A DNA stretch of 64,000 nt from Eurosta solidaginis (taxonomy: Eukaryota > Arthropoda > Insecta > Diptera > Tephritidae). A model generated the notes under the pieces. That model had not been told where the DNA came from. It worked only from the letters and a program-made list of their open reading frames with translations, and ran no database searches. This document shows, piece by piece, positions 1-10,960 of this stretch (position 1 is its first letter; every line of letters begins with the position of its first letter). A program made the position numbers and the translations under genes. Location of the stretch: contig NC_090319.1 of NCBI RefSeq assembly GCF_040869045.1, forward strand, positions 373,255,601 through 373,319,600, given 5' to 3'.

Positions 1-429
1 TAACGCTCTTTCCAATGGAACAAACCGCAGTTTTCTGTCTTTCTTAGTTTTTTCGCAAACCGCATTTACCCCAAATCCTACCACAAATACGATATTTTGA
101 AATATTTCGATCCACGCGCCACCTATCTGGAGATTGTTTCGTTATTATTACATTGTCATCGGGTTCTGAACTATATTCAAAGTTTCAAGCGTGTATCTTA
201 TCGTGAAGTTACTTAAATTTTAATTACAAAATTCGTTCACAACGGCCGGCCGCTACACAGAGCCAATCTAAGCAAAAACTTTAAACGCGTTTTTCTCGAA
301 AACTTATTTTCGCCCAATATGTCCCTTTCATGATTCCAGGTCACATATAATAGTAATGTGCAGCGCAGGCGTAGTGTGTGGGACTGATAAGTGGTAGTAG
401 AGAATGTAAGCGTCAGTTGAAAGGAAAGA
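1..429. other. Unassigned sequence, no gene seen
   Basis: No open frame with protein-like composition, no RNA gene and no clear repeat is visible. Composition is mixed, with a small GC-richer patch near 240-290. It directly precedes the ATCGAT-rich array and could be its flank or unique intergenic DNA. Confidence 0.4.
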
Positions 430-1565
430 GGAGATTTGTTATGAGTATGTTATTGATGAGCTATCGATTTGTTTTCGATGTGTCATATTTGTGTTAGCGA
501 TAACAAAGGTAATCGATGAGCTATTAAAGAGTTAACAAACAGTAGTCGATTATTTATCAAACGGTCATCGATATGTCATTAAAAAGTAATTGAGAAATTA
601 TCGATTTGTTAAAAGGAATATATGTATTTATAAATTTTATCGATTTATTATCGAAAAGTTACTGGCCATTTGTCGAAAAGTTATAGTTATGTTGTCAAAC
701 ATGTATCGATTTTTTTACAAAACTGTCGATTTGTTTTATGTAAAAGTTATCAATTTTTTACGCACGTTATCTGCGTGTGATCATTTTATCGTAAAGTGTT
801 ACATTTTTTATCAAAATATTATCGATATTTTATCAACATTTTTCGATTACATAATTATATTGGTGTAATCGGCGTATTATAGATTTTTATCGGCTTGTTA
901 TAATTTTAACATCAGCGTATTATTGATTCGCTGCCGATTTGTAATCGAAAGAATACAGATTTTTTTTTTTAAAACTGTCGTTTTTTTCTGGAAAAGTTAC
1001 TGTTTTACTTTAAACAATTTAAAAATGATTCATCAAAATGTTATCGATTAGCTATCGAGAACTTATGGATTTGTTGTTATATAAGTGTATTTATTATAGA
1101 AAATTTGTTTATTTTTTATTGAAATCAAGTTTTTATTAACATTTTCGATTACTTGCCGGAGAGTTACCAATTTGTGATCGGCGTGTCATCGATTTGATAA
1201 AAATTACTCATTGAATTGTTATAAAATAGATACCGACAAAACTTCCATATAAAATTGATTAAAATTCTGTTAGCCGTCGATAACAACTTGATAAGAAAAC
1301 AAATACTAGCCGATAACTAGGCGATAAAAATGTCGATAGCTCTATGATAATAATTGGCTTGCGATAATTAGCCGATATGAAGAGAATACTTGGTGGTTTC
1401 AGTTGTTACCGCCAAAAAGCCGACAAAGTGTTCTCAAAAATTCCGAAACCATTTATATCTGGTAAAGTTACCTCTGTTTTTCTGTTTGGGTTTAACATCA
1501 GCCCTTTGGCGAGCTCTAGTTAACTCTAAAACATTCGTTGTCTAGACGTACACCTGCATGTTAAT
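430..1565 (+). repeat. Repeat family E, copy 1: degenerate ATCGAT/TTATCGAAAAGTT array with conserved right end
   Basis: The stretch is built from loosely repeated units of about 18-25 bp of the form ATCGATTTGTTATCGAAAAG, strongly decayed. The last 100 bp (about 1465-1565) is a non-repetitive conserved end containing GCGAGCTCTAGTTAACT and GTACACCTGCATGTT. The same end follows the same array near 31605-31690 and, shortened, 41820-41850, and appears reverse-complemented at 23784-23880. A repeated array joined to a fixed end at several loci indicates a dispersed mobile unit carrying an internal minisatellite, probably non-autonomous. The open frame at 590-868 lies inside the array and is a by-product of its composition. 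Confidence 0.7.
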
Positions 1566-2049
1566 ACAACGCACTTTACGAGTACTTGGCACTCACGCTA
1601 TTTTTTTGTGGTAACCGCAAAGTTGGTAAAAAGTGTTCCGATATACACAGTAACAACTTTTTTTTACCACCTACCTTAGATTCTGTGAGTTTAAGTCAGC
1701 TTTGATAAAAGGTAAAACCTATCGTGGAAGCACTCTATACCATTTAAATTACTGCAGAGTGGGAGGAACTCAACGTCGATTGCAATAATGATCATTTGTG
1801 TGATATGATAAGCATATACTAGCTTAAGATAAACTACATACATATATCGCATGTATAGAAATGAGGTTAAATACATATGCGGAAGCTTGACTACCATCAA
1901 GGGAACTTATTTTGATCATTTGGAACATCTTTCAGATCCGAAATTTATCACACCAAGTAAATATTAGTCTTTCAAAGTAGGTCTTTGACGCTATAAGAGT
2001 GGGTGAAAGCTATTATTGGCGAAATTTTCCGTGGCGATGGTCCTATGCC
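1566..2049. other. Unassigned sequence
   Basis: AT-rich DNA between repeat family E and the 3' end of a retrotransposon. A 69-residue frame on the minus strand (1691-1900) has no recognisable motif. Nothing supportable is seen. Confidence 0.4.
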
Positions 2050-2164
2050 CGATATTAGGTTAGGTTAAGTTAGGTAGCTGCCCTGATAAGGATAGCTCAC
2101 TTGGACAACACGAAGGTCCGTTGTGATACCACGTACACCAAAAATACCGGTGACTTAGATCTAG

Positions 2165-3050
2165 CTACTTAGAGAATCGTTGAGTAGCAACAATAAAGCT
2201 CCGAATGATACCGATCTCAACTTTGGATAAATCCTCGGGAGACCCAAGTGAATCGCGACTGAAGTACTTTCGCCTAGTTCTGGCAATAGCTGGGCAATCA
2301 AGCATGAAGTGATTTGGTGATTCCACCTCATCGTCCTCCATACAGCAGCAGCAGAATAGAGTTTCCAGTATATTGAGACGTACCGCATGGATACCCATGG
2401 GACAGTGCGCTGTCAAAACCCCAATGGCAATTGATAGGTGAGCCTTAGTGAACCCAATTATTTCAGCAGACCTCCTGCCATCCACTTTCGGCCAGAAAGA
2501 TCTTGCTACCCTGCAAGACGTGGTGTCCACCCAACGTTTGCTGAGCTGACTCGAGGCCCAGCTATGGAGGAGCAATCCACAGGTGGCCAGCGGAATCCCG
2601 ACATCCCTAAAGCCATCTTCATCCGGTTCAGTTGTACCGATGCGGGCTAAGAGATCCGCTTGACAGTTACCCGGGATATCACTATGGCCCGGGACCCAGA
2701 TAATCGTAATTGTAAAATAATTCGATGCAATCGCAAGCGAGGTAAGCCACTCTCAGACCACCCTCGATCGCACTGCAGTTGAGCTCAAGGCCTTGATATT
2801 CGCTTGGCTATCAGAGTAGATGTTAAATTCCCTAACCGTAGTTGCACTGGATAGCATTCCATCCACCGCATCCTTAATCGCAGTAACTTCCGCTTGGAAT
2901 ACACTGCAGTGATCAGCCAACTTATACTTGCGGCTTACATTTAGCTCTTGACAAAAGCCCCCCCGCCAACCTTTCCGTCCAACTTCGACCTATCCATGAA
3001 CAAGTTAACCGGTCCCATGCCCCAGATAATTCCTCTTCCCCACTCCTCCC
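2165..3050 (-). pseudogene. RNase H and C-terminal zinc-knuckle region of family C retrotransposon
   Basis: From about 3040 downwards (minus strand) the reading frames give VNLFMDRSKLDGKVGGG (RNase H first strand with the first acidic residue), a SDSQANIKAL-like segment, and TIIWVPGHSDIPGNCQADLL (VPGH and the final Asp). The open frame 2575-2165 (136 residues) follows, with CCCCMEDDEVESPNHFMLDC, the C-terminal Cys/His knuckle typical of these LINE ORF2 proteins. Two stops fall within the RNase H part, so it is a pseudogene. The order and spacing match family A copies elsewhere in the window, but the sequence is a different family. Confidence 0.8.
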
Positions 3051-3119
3051 TCGGGGAACGACTGGGATGAAGGTTACATAGGGAGCGGTCATCGGCATTC
3101 AATAGTCCGTCCTGTCCGG

Positions 3120-3577
3120 GATAAAGTCGACATTAGTAAGAAGGCCTCGATTCCGCCTCGACTCCTAAACCCACCACAGCTCTTTCGATTGTCCCCCGGT
3201 AAGACATTGCTAAAAGCCCCCTAGATATCTAGAAAGGCACCCAGAGCATACTCTTTGTGTTCTAGGGACCCCTCTATTTGCTCTACAATCGAATGGAGAG
3301 CCGTTTCCGTCGATCTGCCCTTGCAGTACGCATGCTGTGAAGCCGACAATAACCCCCGAGATATCCTTTCTCGTAGGTACAGTTCAATCAACCACTCAAA
3401 CGTCTTAAGAAGAAACGACGAGAAACTGATTGGCCTGAAATCCTTAGGTGATACATGAGAGGTTCTGCCGGCCTTCGGAATGAAAAAAACCCCAACCGTG
3501 TGCCAAGACTTCGGGATATAGTTAAGCCTGAGGCAGTTAGTGTAGATGATGGCCAACCAGCGGCAGGAAGTCCCCAA
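3120..3577 (-). pseudogene. Reverse transcriptase N-terminal part of family C retrotransposon
   Basis: The minus-strand frame 3577-3221 carries RT fingers/palm motifs: IPKSWHTVGVFFIPKAGR, then DFRPISFSSFLLKTFEWLIE, then SASQHAYCKGRSTETALHS, ending at ALGAFLDI just before a stop codon, followed in the same frame by GAFSNV. In intact elements this continues as the palm motif with the first catalytic Asp, and later a YADD box. That later part is absent here: after about 3120 the sequence becomes unreadable and resumes near the RNase H start at about 3050. The product can have no polymerase activity. Confidence 0.8.
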
Positions 3578-4029
3578 AGACTTTTGAATTTGCGCAGGAA
3601 TGATTCCATCCGGGCCCGGAGACTTATAGGGCTTGAACGACCCTATAGCCCAGGTTATTTGACTTTCCCGTATTGGACTGGCAGGTACTTCTGCATGGCC
3701 AACGCCCGCCGACCATGCAGGCGAAGATCCCTGCGTAATTGGGACATCGGGAAAATGATTATCCAGTAAAACCTTAGGGACTCCCCGCTACTCATCGACC
3801 AGTCCCCACCATCATCTCTCAGATACCCCAGAGGAGCGGGATTACTAGAGAGTACTTTTCTAAACCTCGCCGATTCATTGCAGCCTTCTACGTTTTCGCA
3901 GAAGCTTCGCCATGAATCTCGCTTGGCTATCCTTATTTCATATTTATAAATCCCCAGGCTCACTTTATAGAGCTCCCAGGGGTAATTTACTTCTCCTGGC
4001 TCTGTTAAAGGGCCGCCGACTGGACGCTC

Positions 4030-4925
4030 TTAGGTCGTCAAGAGTATCCGACCACCAGGGCGCCTTGCCCTCCCCCTGTAAGTTTTCAATGGACAGGAGA
4101 GTTGAAAGGCACTATTGCTTGCCGAGGTGAAGTTTTCCACCAGAACGTCTATCTCAGATTCGGACAGGTCCGAACTAACGGTAGGCGCCGCAGGCAACAG
4201 CTCTCCCAATTTCCTACAATACAAGTCCCATTTAGTACTTTTAGGGTTCCTTAAAGATATTTTTTCTTCGTTCAGCGAGAACTGAATATATCGGTGATCA
4301 GAGAAGGAGTGCTCGTTCAGAGCCCTCCAGCCAGATATCCGACCTTCCAGCTCTCTACTAACCAGGGTGAGGTCCAGGATCTCCTTCCTCACCGCAGTAA
4401 TAAAAGTCGGGTCATTCCCCCTATTACATATACAAAGCCCCTCATCTACAATAAAAGTAAATAAAGACTCACCTCTAGTGTTGGTATCCGAGCTTCCCCA
4501 GATGCTATGATGGGCATTAGCATCGGCATCGATGATCACGCCAAAACCTCTCCCCCTTACTTCAGCGGTGATTTCGCCCAGTATCGCAGGTGGTGGTCCC
4601 GCTACGTCCCCATGGGGCATGTACGCTGAGACTACCCACATTTCATTATTGCCTCGCTCGAGGCAGACCGTGGTTACGTCATCATTGCTGAAAATAGAGT
4701 GAATAAGAGCTTTAATCTTTTTTTTAACAAGCACACAGGATCTAGGCCTACCTGCCTCCCCATGCACCAAGGTGTTGAATTTTCCAGTCCTTAATCCAGA
4801 AATCTTTCTACCGTTACTACTCAGCCACGGCTCCTGGACAAGGACAATATCCACTCCGCCTTTTTCAAGGCAGAGCACCAAATCCGCGGAAGCCGCCTTA
4901 GAGTGCTGAAGAGTGATTTATTTCC
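4030..4925 (-). pseudogene. APE-type endonuclease domain of family C retrotransposon
   Basis: A long minus-strand frame (4881-4030, 283 residues) begins mid-domain; the upstream bases to about 4925 continue the similarity in another frame (INLQHSKAA-like). Landmarks in order are VQEPWL (metal-binding Glu), SAYMPH, the DADANAHH segment (catalytic Asp/Asn), and the C-terminal SFSDHRYI with the conserved S-D-H. These are the hallmark residues of the apurinic-like endonuclease that nicks target DNA to prime LINE reverse transcription. The domain is unusually well preserved compared with the RT behind it, suggesting the RT loss was a single later deletion rather than general decay. Confidence 0.8.
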
Positions 4926-5329
4926 ATCAAAACCGCTCTTCTTCCGCACCCCACACTTGGCGGATTCGTACTAGTCTTGTCCATTCTAAAAAGTCTCCGC
5001 TCAAAGACGCTATCCGGAGCCGATTGCGTGGTCGCCCTTCAACGGTCTCTTGGTTATCTATGCTACGCAGGGAGGCCCCTTAGCTACTTTATGGGTAATG
5101 CGTTCAGAGCCAGACCAGACGCAAAGCGGGAAATTTTTCAACCGCACCTACACCACCGACTTAACGGCGACGGAGCCGGAACGTACCTTGAGGCCCGCCA
5201 CGGTTTTAACGGAACGTGGGCAGGTGCAGCATTAGCCTGCCAGCCATTCCGGTAAGGTTTCACTCCGACCTACTGAGGTGGCAGAATACCGCACCTACCA
5301 GCCCAAAGTCATCAAGTCCAAAACAAAGT

Positions 5330-5535
5330 CAAAATCAAAATCCCTAACAATCCAGTTCGGTGGATATTGATCCGGTGACTTCAGGAAAATAGCACTATTA
5401 ACGTAGTAGCCGAAACCACGTTGAACCTTCTAGGTCATTCAACCGTCTTCTCCCGTAAGGAACTTGTGGTTGCTAGAATCTTGCCTGTTAAATAAACAGG
5501 CCTCATCACGGGTAGATACGGTTGACGCTAGTCAT
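5330..5535 (-). repeat. Repeat family D, diverged fragment
   Basis: AACCTTCTAGGTCATTCAA at about 5425 and the following AAGGAACTTGTGGTTGC segment align by eye with 22110-22215 and (in part) 36415-36440. Judged from the 22-kb copy, the element lies on the minus strand with its 3' end toward lower coordinates. It adjoins the 5' side of the family C retrotransposon, so it may be an insertion into it. Confidence 0.5.
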
Positions 5536-5539
5536 ACCC

Positions 5540-6888
5540 CTTGAACTCCAATCAAAACAGAGTCGCCCTCCGGCAGCGATTTCATTATATCTATGGTATC
5601 TGGTTGGTATGGTTAATCTATTCGGAGTTATGTAGCGCCAAATTATTTTTTTTATATTTATCTATGCTTATTAATAAAGTTTTTTGTTTGCCGGCTATAC
5701 CTCGAATGAATAATAACGTTCTCCCAATTATGCATCTATGAATAATTGAAAGATTTTGCGTTATTCATATGGTCGGAAAACCACTAGTTTCCAATCCGAG
5801 CTTGTTCTCTTATAAATTAGTAGCGATAAGAACTCATAACTGATGAACCAAAGCTCTTAATGTATGCTCCGTGGCTGTAGCCGCTCTTGATATCGTTGAC
5901 TTCAAATGTGTGTAGCATCAAATGCGCTCACTGGGTTTCACTTACTGGCACTTGATACCATTCCTGCTACTATTTTCTCAAATATAAGATGCTCGGCGAA
6001 AACTGTTACTTAAAGCTCAACGTTCTAATGCAAATTACAGGCCGCAAAATGTCACTTGCACAGCGTCCTTCAGAGTATTTCATCTACAGGACTAGCAATG
6101 TACAGGTTATTGGTGAAGATCTATGTGTATAGATATTTATCTAGTCGGTTTCATAAGTTTCTAGACAATGGATAAAGGAGCGACCTCGGGGAGACTGTAC
6201 AATTCGACCTCAATTCGTTTCCCATTTTTGAGAGGTACGTGTAGTCTGCAATGTATCTACTATTGTTCAGGCGCTCTTCTTAATCCTCCCTCCTAGGGTA
6301 GCTTGTGTCAACAACTGCCATATTAGATGCTAGGTTAGCTTTGACACCACTTTATTATCCCCTTACTTTGTATTTAATATCAGATGACTTGCGCAACGAT
6401 TTCCCTTGGTTAAATTTTCGGTCAGAGAGCACCTTTTATTGCTTAGAGCACTACCCAGCAGGCTCAGGGTTTACGTTTAGGTGTGGTACGCTCCGCCCAC
6501 CATGGAAAGGCTTTTACATTGCAAAGCGGGTACACTTTATGCCTCTTTAGTCTTTGAGAAAATTTGTTCTTGTTTTGTACCGCTTTTCAGTATACTAGGA
6601 CGCCGTAAAATATTAGGCTTCATAAGAAGAAAATTGCTGCCCTTCAGTTTCAGTGAGCTAACGGAATGTGGCGATAAAATTATCAGAACTCGTTTGACTA
6701 TTAAATAGAAGCCAAAATAAAATGCAATGACCTATTTTGTAAAATAGCTCCGCTTCCGTAATAACTGTTTCAGCCAGAGCCTTAACCTCGCGCAGGACCC
6801 GAACACGGGAATATGCTCAACTATTCTTCATTAATCTTATCTATGGAGTCAACCTATGTGAAAGTGTGAGTGAAGAGGTATGTACCTT
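5540..6888. other. Unassigned intergenic DNA
   Basis: About 1.3 kb of moderately mixed composition with no protein-like frame. Short frames at 5541-5741, 6305-6550 and 6481-6708 lack recognisable motifs and overlap in different phases. No repeat shared with the rest of the window was seen. Confidence 0.4.
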
Positions 6889-7331
6889 AGGGTGGCTCGA
6901 TTTGTATGGACGAAAGTTAAACGATATCGCGCCATCGATTTTTCGATAGGATTTGGGCTCAGGAAAAAAAAGTTCTACTACGCATACCCAAAAAAATAAT
7001 TTTCGAGCCCGCGAAATTTCATTTTTTTTCGACTTTTGTCGACTTTTTCAGGTTTTTTTCATGACCTACTAAACAATTTTTCAACGGTTTTGGCGGACGT
7101 TTTTGGGTCGGACAGGGTATACATGAAAGTTTTACAACCAAATGAACATTTTTTTAGTAGGTCATGAAAAAAACTTTAAAAATCAAACTAGAAAAAGAGT
7201 CAAAAAAATGAAATTTCGCGAGCTCGAAAATTCTTTTTTGGGTATGCGTAGTGGAACTTTTCTTTTCCTGAACTCAAATTCTATCGAAAAATCGATGTCG
7301 CGATATCGGTTAATAAATCGACCCAGTCTAA
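6889..7331. mobile_element. Fold-back (long inverted repeat) element, family F1
   Basis: The left arm (about 6893-7073) and right arm (about 7157-7331) are inverted copies of about 175 bp with scattered mismatches, around an 85-bp spacer. Landmarks are GATATCGCGCCATCGATTTT, TACTACGCATACCC and TTCATGACCTACTAAA on the left and their complements on the right. The outer ends read GG(G/T)TCGATTT and AAATCGACCC. Single arms of the same family occur at 8726 and 29923, so the palindrome is a mobile hairpin, not a local accident. There is no coding capacity; it probably depends on a DNA transposase elsewhere. Confidence 0.85.
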
Positions 7332-8208
7332 TGTACCTGCTTAAGTTGTAGAAATTATGAAAAATAAAGCCGTTCCATTGATTTGTTTGTAATTAATTTT
7401 AGAATATTGTGTCAGCTAAGGCTCTATATTTAATTTACTTAAGCATTTTGTCGACACACGAATAAAATATTTTCTACATATTCGAAAATGTATCCTATTT
7501 CATTAAATGTATTATTCTAGGCAGGGCACTCAAGTAACAAAAATTCTTATCATATCACTAAAGTTTCTTCCTCCTTTGGCTTTGTAATTATTTATAAGCA
7601 TTTTCTTTGGTTAACAACAAATTTCATTTTAATGCATCATTTCTCACAGTGTATATAATTCATAGGTAAAACGGTAGGCACCGTAATCATGTTGACCGAT
7701 AAACCGTTGTCTAATTGTTAATACCATTTGTCTGCTTTAAGTTTACATCTGTGAAGCGAGTCATACGAGCTTTCATACGCTTTCGCTGCTTGTAAAATGT
7801 TTACAACAATAACATAGAACTACCTACAATTGGAGGTGACAACATTGGGATCAAGCTTGTTTGACATAAAAAATATTAACAAAACGATATTTGGTAACAA
7901 TGTTGTTGAGCAGGTTAAAAAAAAAAGAACAACAATGTGCAGTATATTGCTTTAACTGTGAATAAGATCTTGAATGTTTCTTTAAAAACTGAGTCAACAG
8001 ATATTTCCGGTGAAAAGGCAAAGGCAAGATATATTAGAATTCGAAAAAGGAAAAACAAAACCAAATTCCCAAATTTGTGTACTACATTTTCTGAACGAAT
8101 AAAGAAAGCCATATATTTTATCCAGTTTTAATGAAAAAAAGCCTTTCGTTATCCCTAAGCCAAAAATATAAAAAAAGAAAACAAAAAAAATAAGTACTTT
8201 GCTCGATT
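7332..8208. other. Unassigned AT-rich DNA
   Basis: No convincing gene. Overlapping small frames around 7915-8245 on both strands are low-complexity (Lys/Phe-rich) and lack motifs. The A-rich stretch at 8160-8192 borders the SINE that follows and may be its A/T-rich tail. Confidence 0.4.
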
Positions 8209-8430
8209 CACCTCCGATGAGAGTTGGGCCAAGTTTCTCTTCCAATTTGCGTCGTGAACCTTTTAATTTTCCCTACAAATTGGCGGGATCGGAACTACAT
8301 ATTTTATGAAGGCTCCGAACGGCATCTGCAAAGCAGATGAGTTTTCACTAAGAAGCTTTTCATAGCAGAAACATACTCGGAGTGTTTGCCAAATCACTTC
8401 CGAGGGGCGACAGTGATTACAAAAACTTTG
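8209..8430 (-). mobile_element. SINE family S1, 5'-truncated copy
   Basis: The block ACCTCCGATGAG to about 8430 aligns with the central and 3' part of the full copies at 22882-23233, 37171-37522 and 59475-59829. Shared landmarks are CTCTTCCAATTTGCGTCGTG, GGCATCTGCAAAGCAGATGA and CTTCCGAGGGGCGAC. The tRNA-like head present in the full copies is missing here, so this copy is truncated at its 5' end (higher coordinates). Confidence 0.8.
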
Positions 8431-8504
8431 AACGCAGGAGCCTCTTCCAAAAGATCACACTTTTAGTATTTTCTCCAAAGTGGAAAGAAAGTGAAAAACA
8501 TGAT

Positions 8505-8725
8505 TGGGCTACGTTTTTAAAACTATTTTTTTTTTAAACGGGTTACTTTCTTTAAACTGAATATTTTTAAGCTGGATCCTTATTTAAACCAGTAACTTTA
8601 TTAAAACAAGTTTTTTTTTATAAACGGTTTACTATTTTCACCTTTTTTAAACCTGTCACTTATTTTAAAACCGGTATTTTTTTTAACCGATTACTTTTTT
8701 ATGTCGATTATTTTTTTAAGCCTAC
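8505..8725 (-). repeat. Degenerate array J (reverse orientation): AACCGGTTACTTTTTTA units
   Basis: Repeated GGTTACT/CCGGTATTTTTTTT/CCGATTACTTTTTTA units of roughly 18-35 bp. The reverse complement (TAAAAAAGTACCCGGTT) is the unit of the longer array at 42840-43400. It abuts the fold-back arm that starts at 8726. Confidence 0.6.
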
Positions 8726-9215
8726 ACAGTAGACTGGGTCGATTATTAACCGATATCGCGCCATCAATTTTTCGATAGAATTTGGGCTCAGGAAAAAAAG
8801 TTCCACTACGCATACCCAAAAAAATTATTTTCGAGCCTGCGAAAAAAAAAATGGCGAAAAGGTAAATCTTTCGACAAAAACACTCGCCAAAACCGAAAAA
8901 AAATATATCTTTTTTCTTTTTGTTACTAAAAACTCATGAGCTTAACACCGGCTTATAATAATTGAATATTCAATTATAATGTTTTTCTAAGAGAAACTGA
9001 AAAGAAAGAAAGAAACATTTACTGGCATATTGCGATAGTACTATTTTGAAAACCGCCACGAATTCATCGTCAGGCAATTTCGTAATGTTATCAAAGTCTT
9101 CACCGAGATTCGCGCGAGATAATAAGTATAAATTGAACACACCATTAAAATAAACAAACATAAATATATATATAATTTTTGTTTTTCAAAAAACTGTTAT
9201 CGCCAACGTTTTTAC
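8726..9215. mobile_element. F1 fold-back family, single arm plus internal region
   Basis: The left end matches the F1 arm (CTGGGTCGATTATTAACCGA, GATATCGCGCCATC, CACTACGCATACCC). It continues into sequence shared with the copy at 29923-30145 (CGAAAAGGTAAATCTTTCGAC and the right end CAAAAAACTGTTATCGCCAA at 9186). Between about 8912 and 9178 it holds 270 bp that the 30-kb copy lacks. A 63-residue minus-strand frame lies there (9161-8970; includes LGEDFDNITKLPDDEFVAVF). I do not recognise it, but its mixed composition differs from the AT-rich noise nearby. Confidence 0.7.
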
Positions 9216-10425
9216 ATCAGATCCTTTTTCGCTATTGTCGCCAATTTAGGAAATTCCCTCCACTGAAGAAGTTTGGCATATAATTTTGCATTGAGAATTC
9301 CACAGAACTCTAAGACCTATTTATGAATATATTTGTCATGATTGTTTGAACAGACCTTATTGTACCAGCTGAAGTCGTTAAAAATATATGTATGTGGATG
9401 CTTTGTTGATTATTTTTCGTGAAGAGCTAGCTTACATAGTGGCTATGGAGCGACGATCGCCGCTCTTATAAGCTGATTTACTTTCACTTCCCATGCGACA
9501 CAACACTAATATATTTATTTGTGCAAAACTTACACAAACTCATATATATGTAATGACTTACAAAAACGTACCCAGTAAACATAAAAATCGGGTTGGTACT
9601 GCGTCGAATTTGAAGAATTTCTCAAATTAGCGACCGGTTGTTTAAAAAATTAAATAAATCTATCTTGAAAAGGTGGCACCTACTTCACAATGATCATATT
9701 TCTTTTGTACGCTCCGTATCTCGATGTACCTACGATCAAACCACTTCATTAAAATTTTTTGAATAAATGAGCTCTTATTTCTCTACATAACTTGGCTATA
9801 TTGTCGCTTTCAGGACCATCAACTTCCCACAAACATACAGTTAGCACTACATAAGGCCCACTGTAACAACGCAAAGCAAGCAAATGAGAATGCACGGACA
9901 AAATGAAGTAATGACGTGCAAACATTTCACGCGCGACTGTCGACTATCCGTGAGAGCGCTAACTTCTCAAACTGTTTATAACGATATTTACCGATTCGTC
10001 AACTGCGACTCGCCTAACATCGATTTCGTAAAATACCGGTTGCTGGAAAATTGATCAACTGCGCATCGCTGATTCGCTATACTTATTTATCAACAGCAAC
10101 CAATCCACCGATGGATGGATGGATCGATTTCCATCCATTTGTTATTACCGAGTCACCAATCCTACTCTCCGATATCAATGATTCGTTATCTACGACTCTC
10201 CGGGTATTGATTCCACCAACCTTGGAAACCGATCAATCGAATCAACATCGCCGTCATCAAATATTGCCGCACAACTTTCGCTTTCTCTTGGACTTCATAT
10301 ACTCAACCCACCAATATTAGAGAAAGTTTTTTTTAAAATTTTTTTTCAACGGACGTTGTGACAGCGCACTGCTCTCAAGTGATCTAATGAAACAACAATC
10401 CAAGTCATTATAAGGCAGTGGTTTG
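9216..10425. other. Unassigned intergenic DNA
   Basis: No gene, RNA or shared repeat recognised. A short GATGGATGGATGGATCG run is at 10109-10125. An 89-residue frame at 10051-10320 has no motif and no supporting context. Confidence 0.4.
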
Positions 10426-10680
10426 TTAACCATCGAGATCTAAAACTGCTCTAATATCGGCCTGACTAATATTGTAAAAATTGAACAATGATCTGATTGT
10501 AGAAAAGACCTTTCTTCGGTTGACGCATAGAATAAAAAAAATGTTTACATTATCAGCGTTCAATAACATTTTAGTAAATTTTATTGTTGTAGAAATATCG
10601 TTTATAAACACCAAGAGCAGAATCGGGCAAAGGATGCTGCTCTGAGGAACTCCAGACGTTCCCGTCACATCAAGACAAAA
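10426..10680 (-). pseudogene. Reverse transcriptase fragment of a Jockey-like non-LTR element
   Basis: The minus-strand 80-residue frame contains TSGVPQSSILCPILLLVFIN, matching the strongly conserved SGVPQGS-LGP-LF-L-IND motif of LINE reverse transcriptase palms, followed 20 residues later by LLNADNVNIFF at the catalytic box position. The expected YADD reads NADN, so the second catalytic Asp is lost. The fragment stops after about 80 codons; no endonuclease or RNase H continues from it. Confidence 0.75.
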
Positions 10681-10689
10681 CCAGTGATA

Positions 10690-10960
10690 CTCCTATAATT
10701 TAGGTTGGATCAGAGATCTTGTACCTCTTCGTAAACAAAACCAGCTCTTTTTTACTAGGATTAGCATCTTATCAACGTGATTCTCTCCAAAGTATCATGA
10801 CATCTTGATACTACTATAAAAGTACACACAGTGCGTTTACTACTTTCCTTTGATAAAGATGGTGAGGTCATTAGCAAAAGGCGTCACTTGAAGTAAGTTG
10901 CTACTCTCTAGGTTATGAAGCAGGGCATCGATGGGGTAACTGTGAGTTTTACGCTGTTGT
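10690..10960 (-). pseudogene. Second, separate RT fragment (palm and thumb) of a non-LTR element
   Basis: On the minus strand, frames give VTPFANDLTIFIKGK (the FADD-type catalytic box with one Asp changed to Asn), then after a frame change NPSKKELVLFTKRYKI, the conserved 'NP-KTELVLFTRRYKI' segment that follows the palm in Jockey/R1-type RTs. This piece lies immediately upstream (in the minus direction) of the 10426-10680 fragment, but both carry a catalytic box, so they come from different element copies placed end to end. Confidence 0.7.

Larger units (their letters stand above)
2050..5260 (-). mobile_element. Degenerate non-LTR retrotransposon (family C, R1/LOA/I-like with RNase H)
   Basis: Read on the minus strand the order is endonuclease (about 4925-4030), partial reverse transcriptase (3577-3120), RNase H (about 3045-2640), a C-terminal Cys/His knuckle (about 2330-2270), then a short 3' end finishing in tandem TTAGGTTAGG-type sequence (plus strand 2054-2074). 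Endonuclease plus RT plus RNase H is the ORF2 order of RNase H-bearing LINE clades (I, R1, LOA). The copy is dead: there are in-frame stops and frame changes, and the RT palm with its catalytic YxDD box is missing between about 3060 and 3200. DNA from 4925 to 5260 probably holds the 5' part of ORF2 or the end of ORF1, but I could not read a clear ORF1 zinc-knuckle array. Clade assignment is by motif memory only. Confidence 0.8.

Noticed and set aside
590..868. 92-residue frame
   Set aside because: Lies in the ATCGAT array of family E; AT-driven composition and no counterpart frame in other copies.
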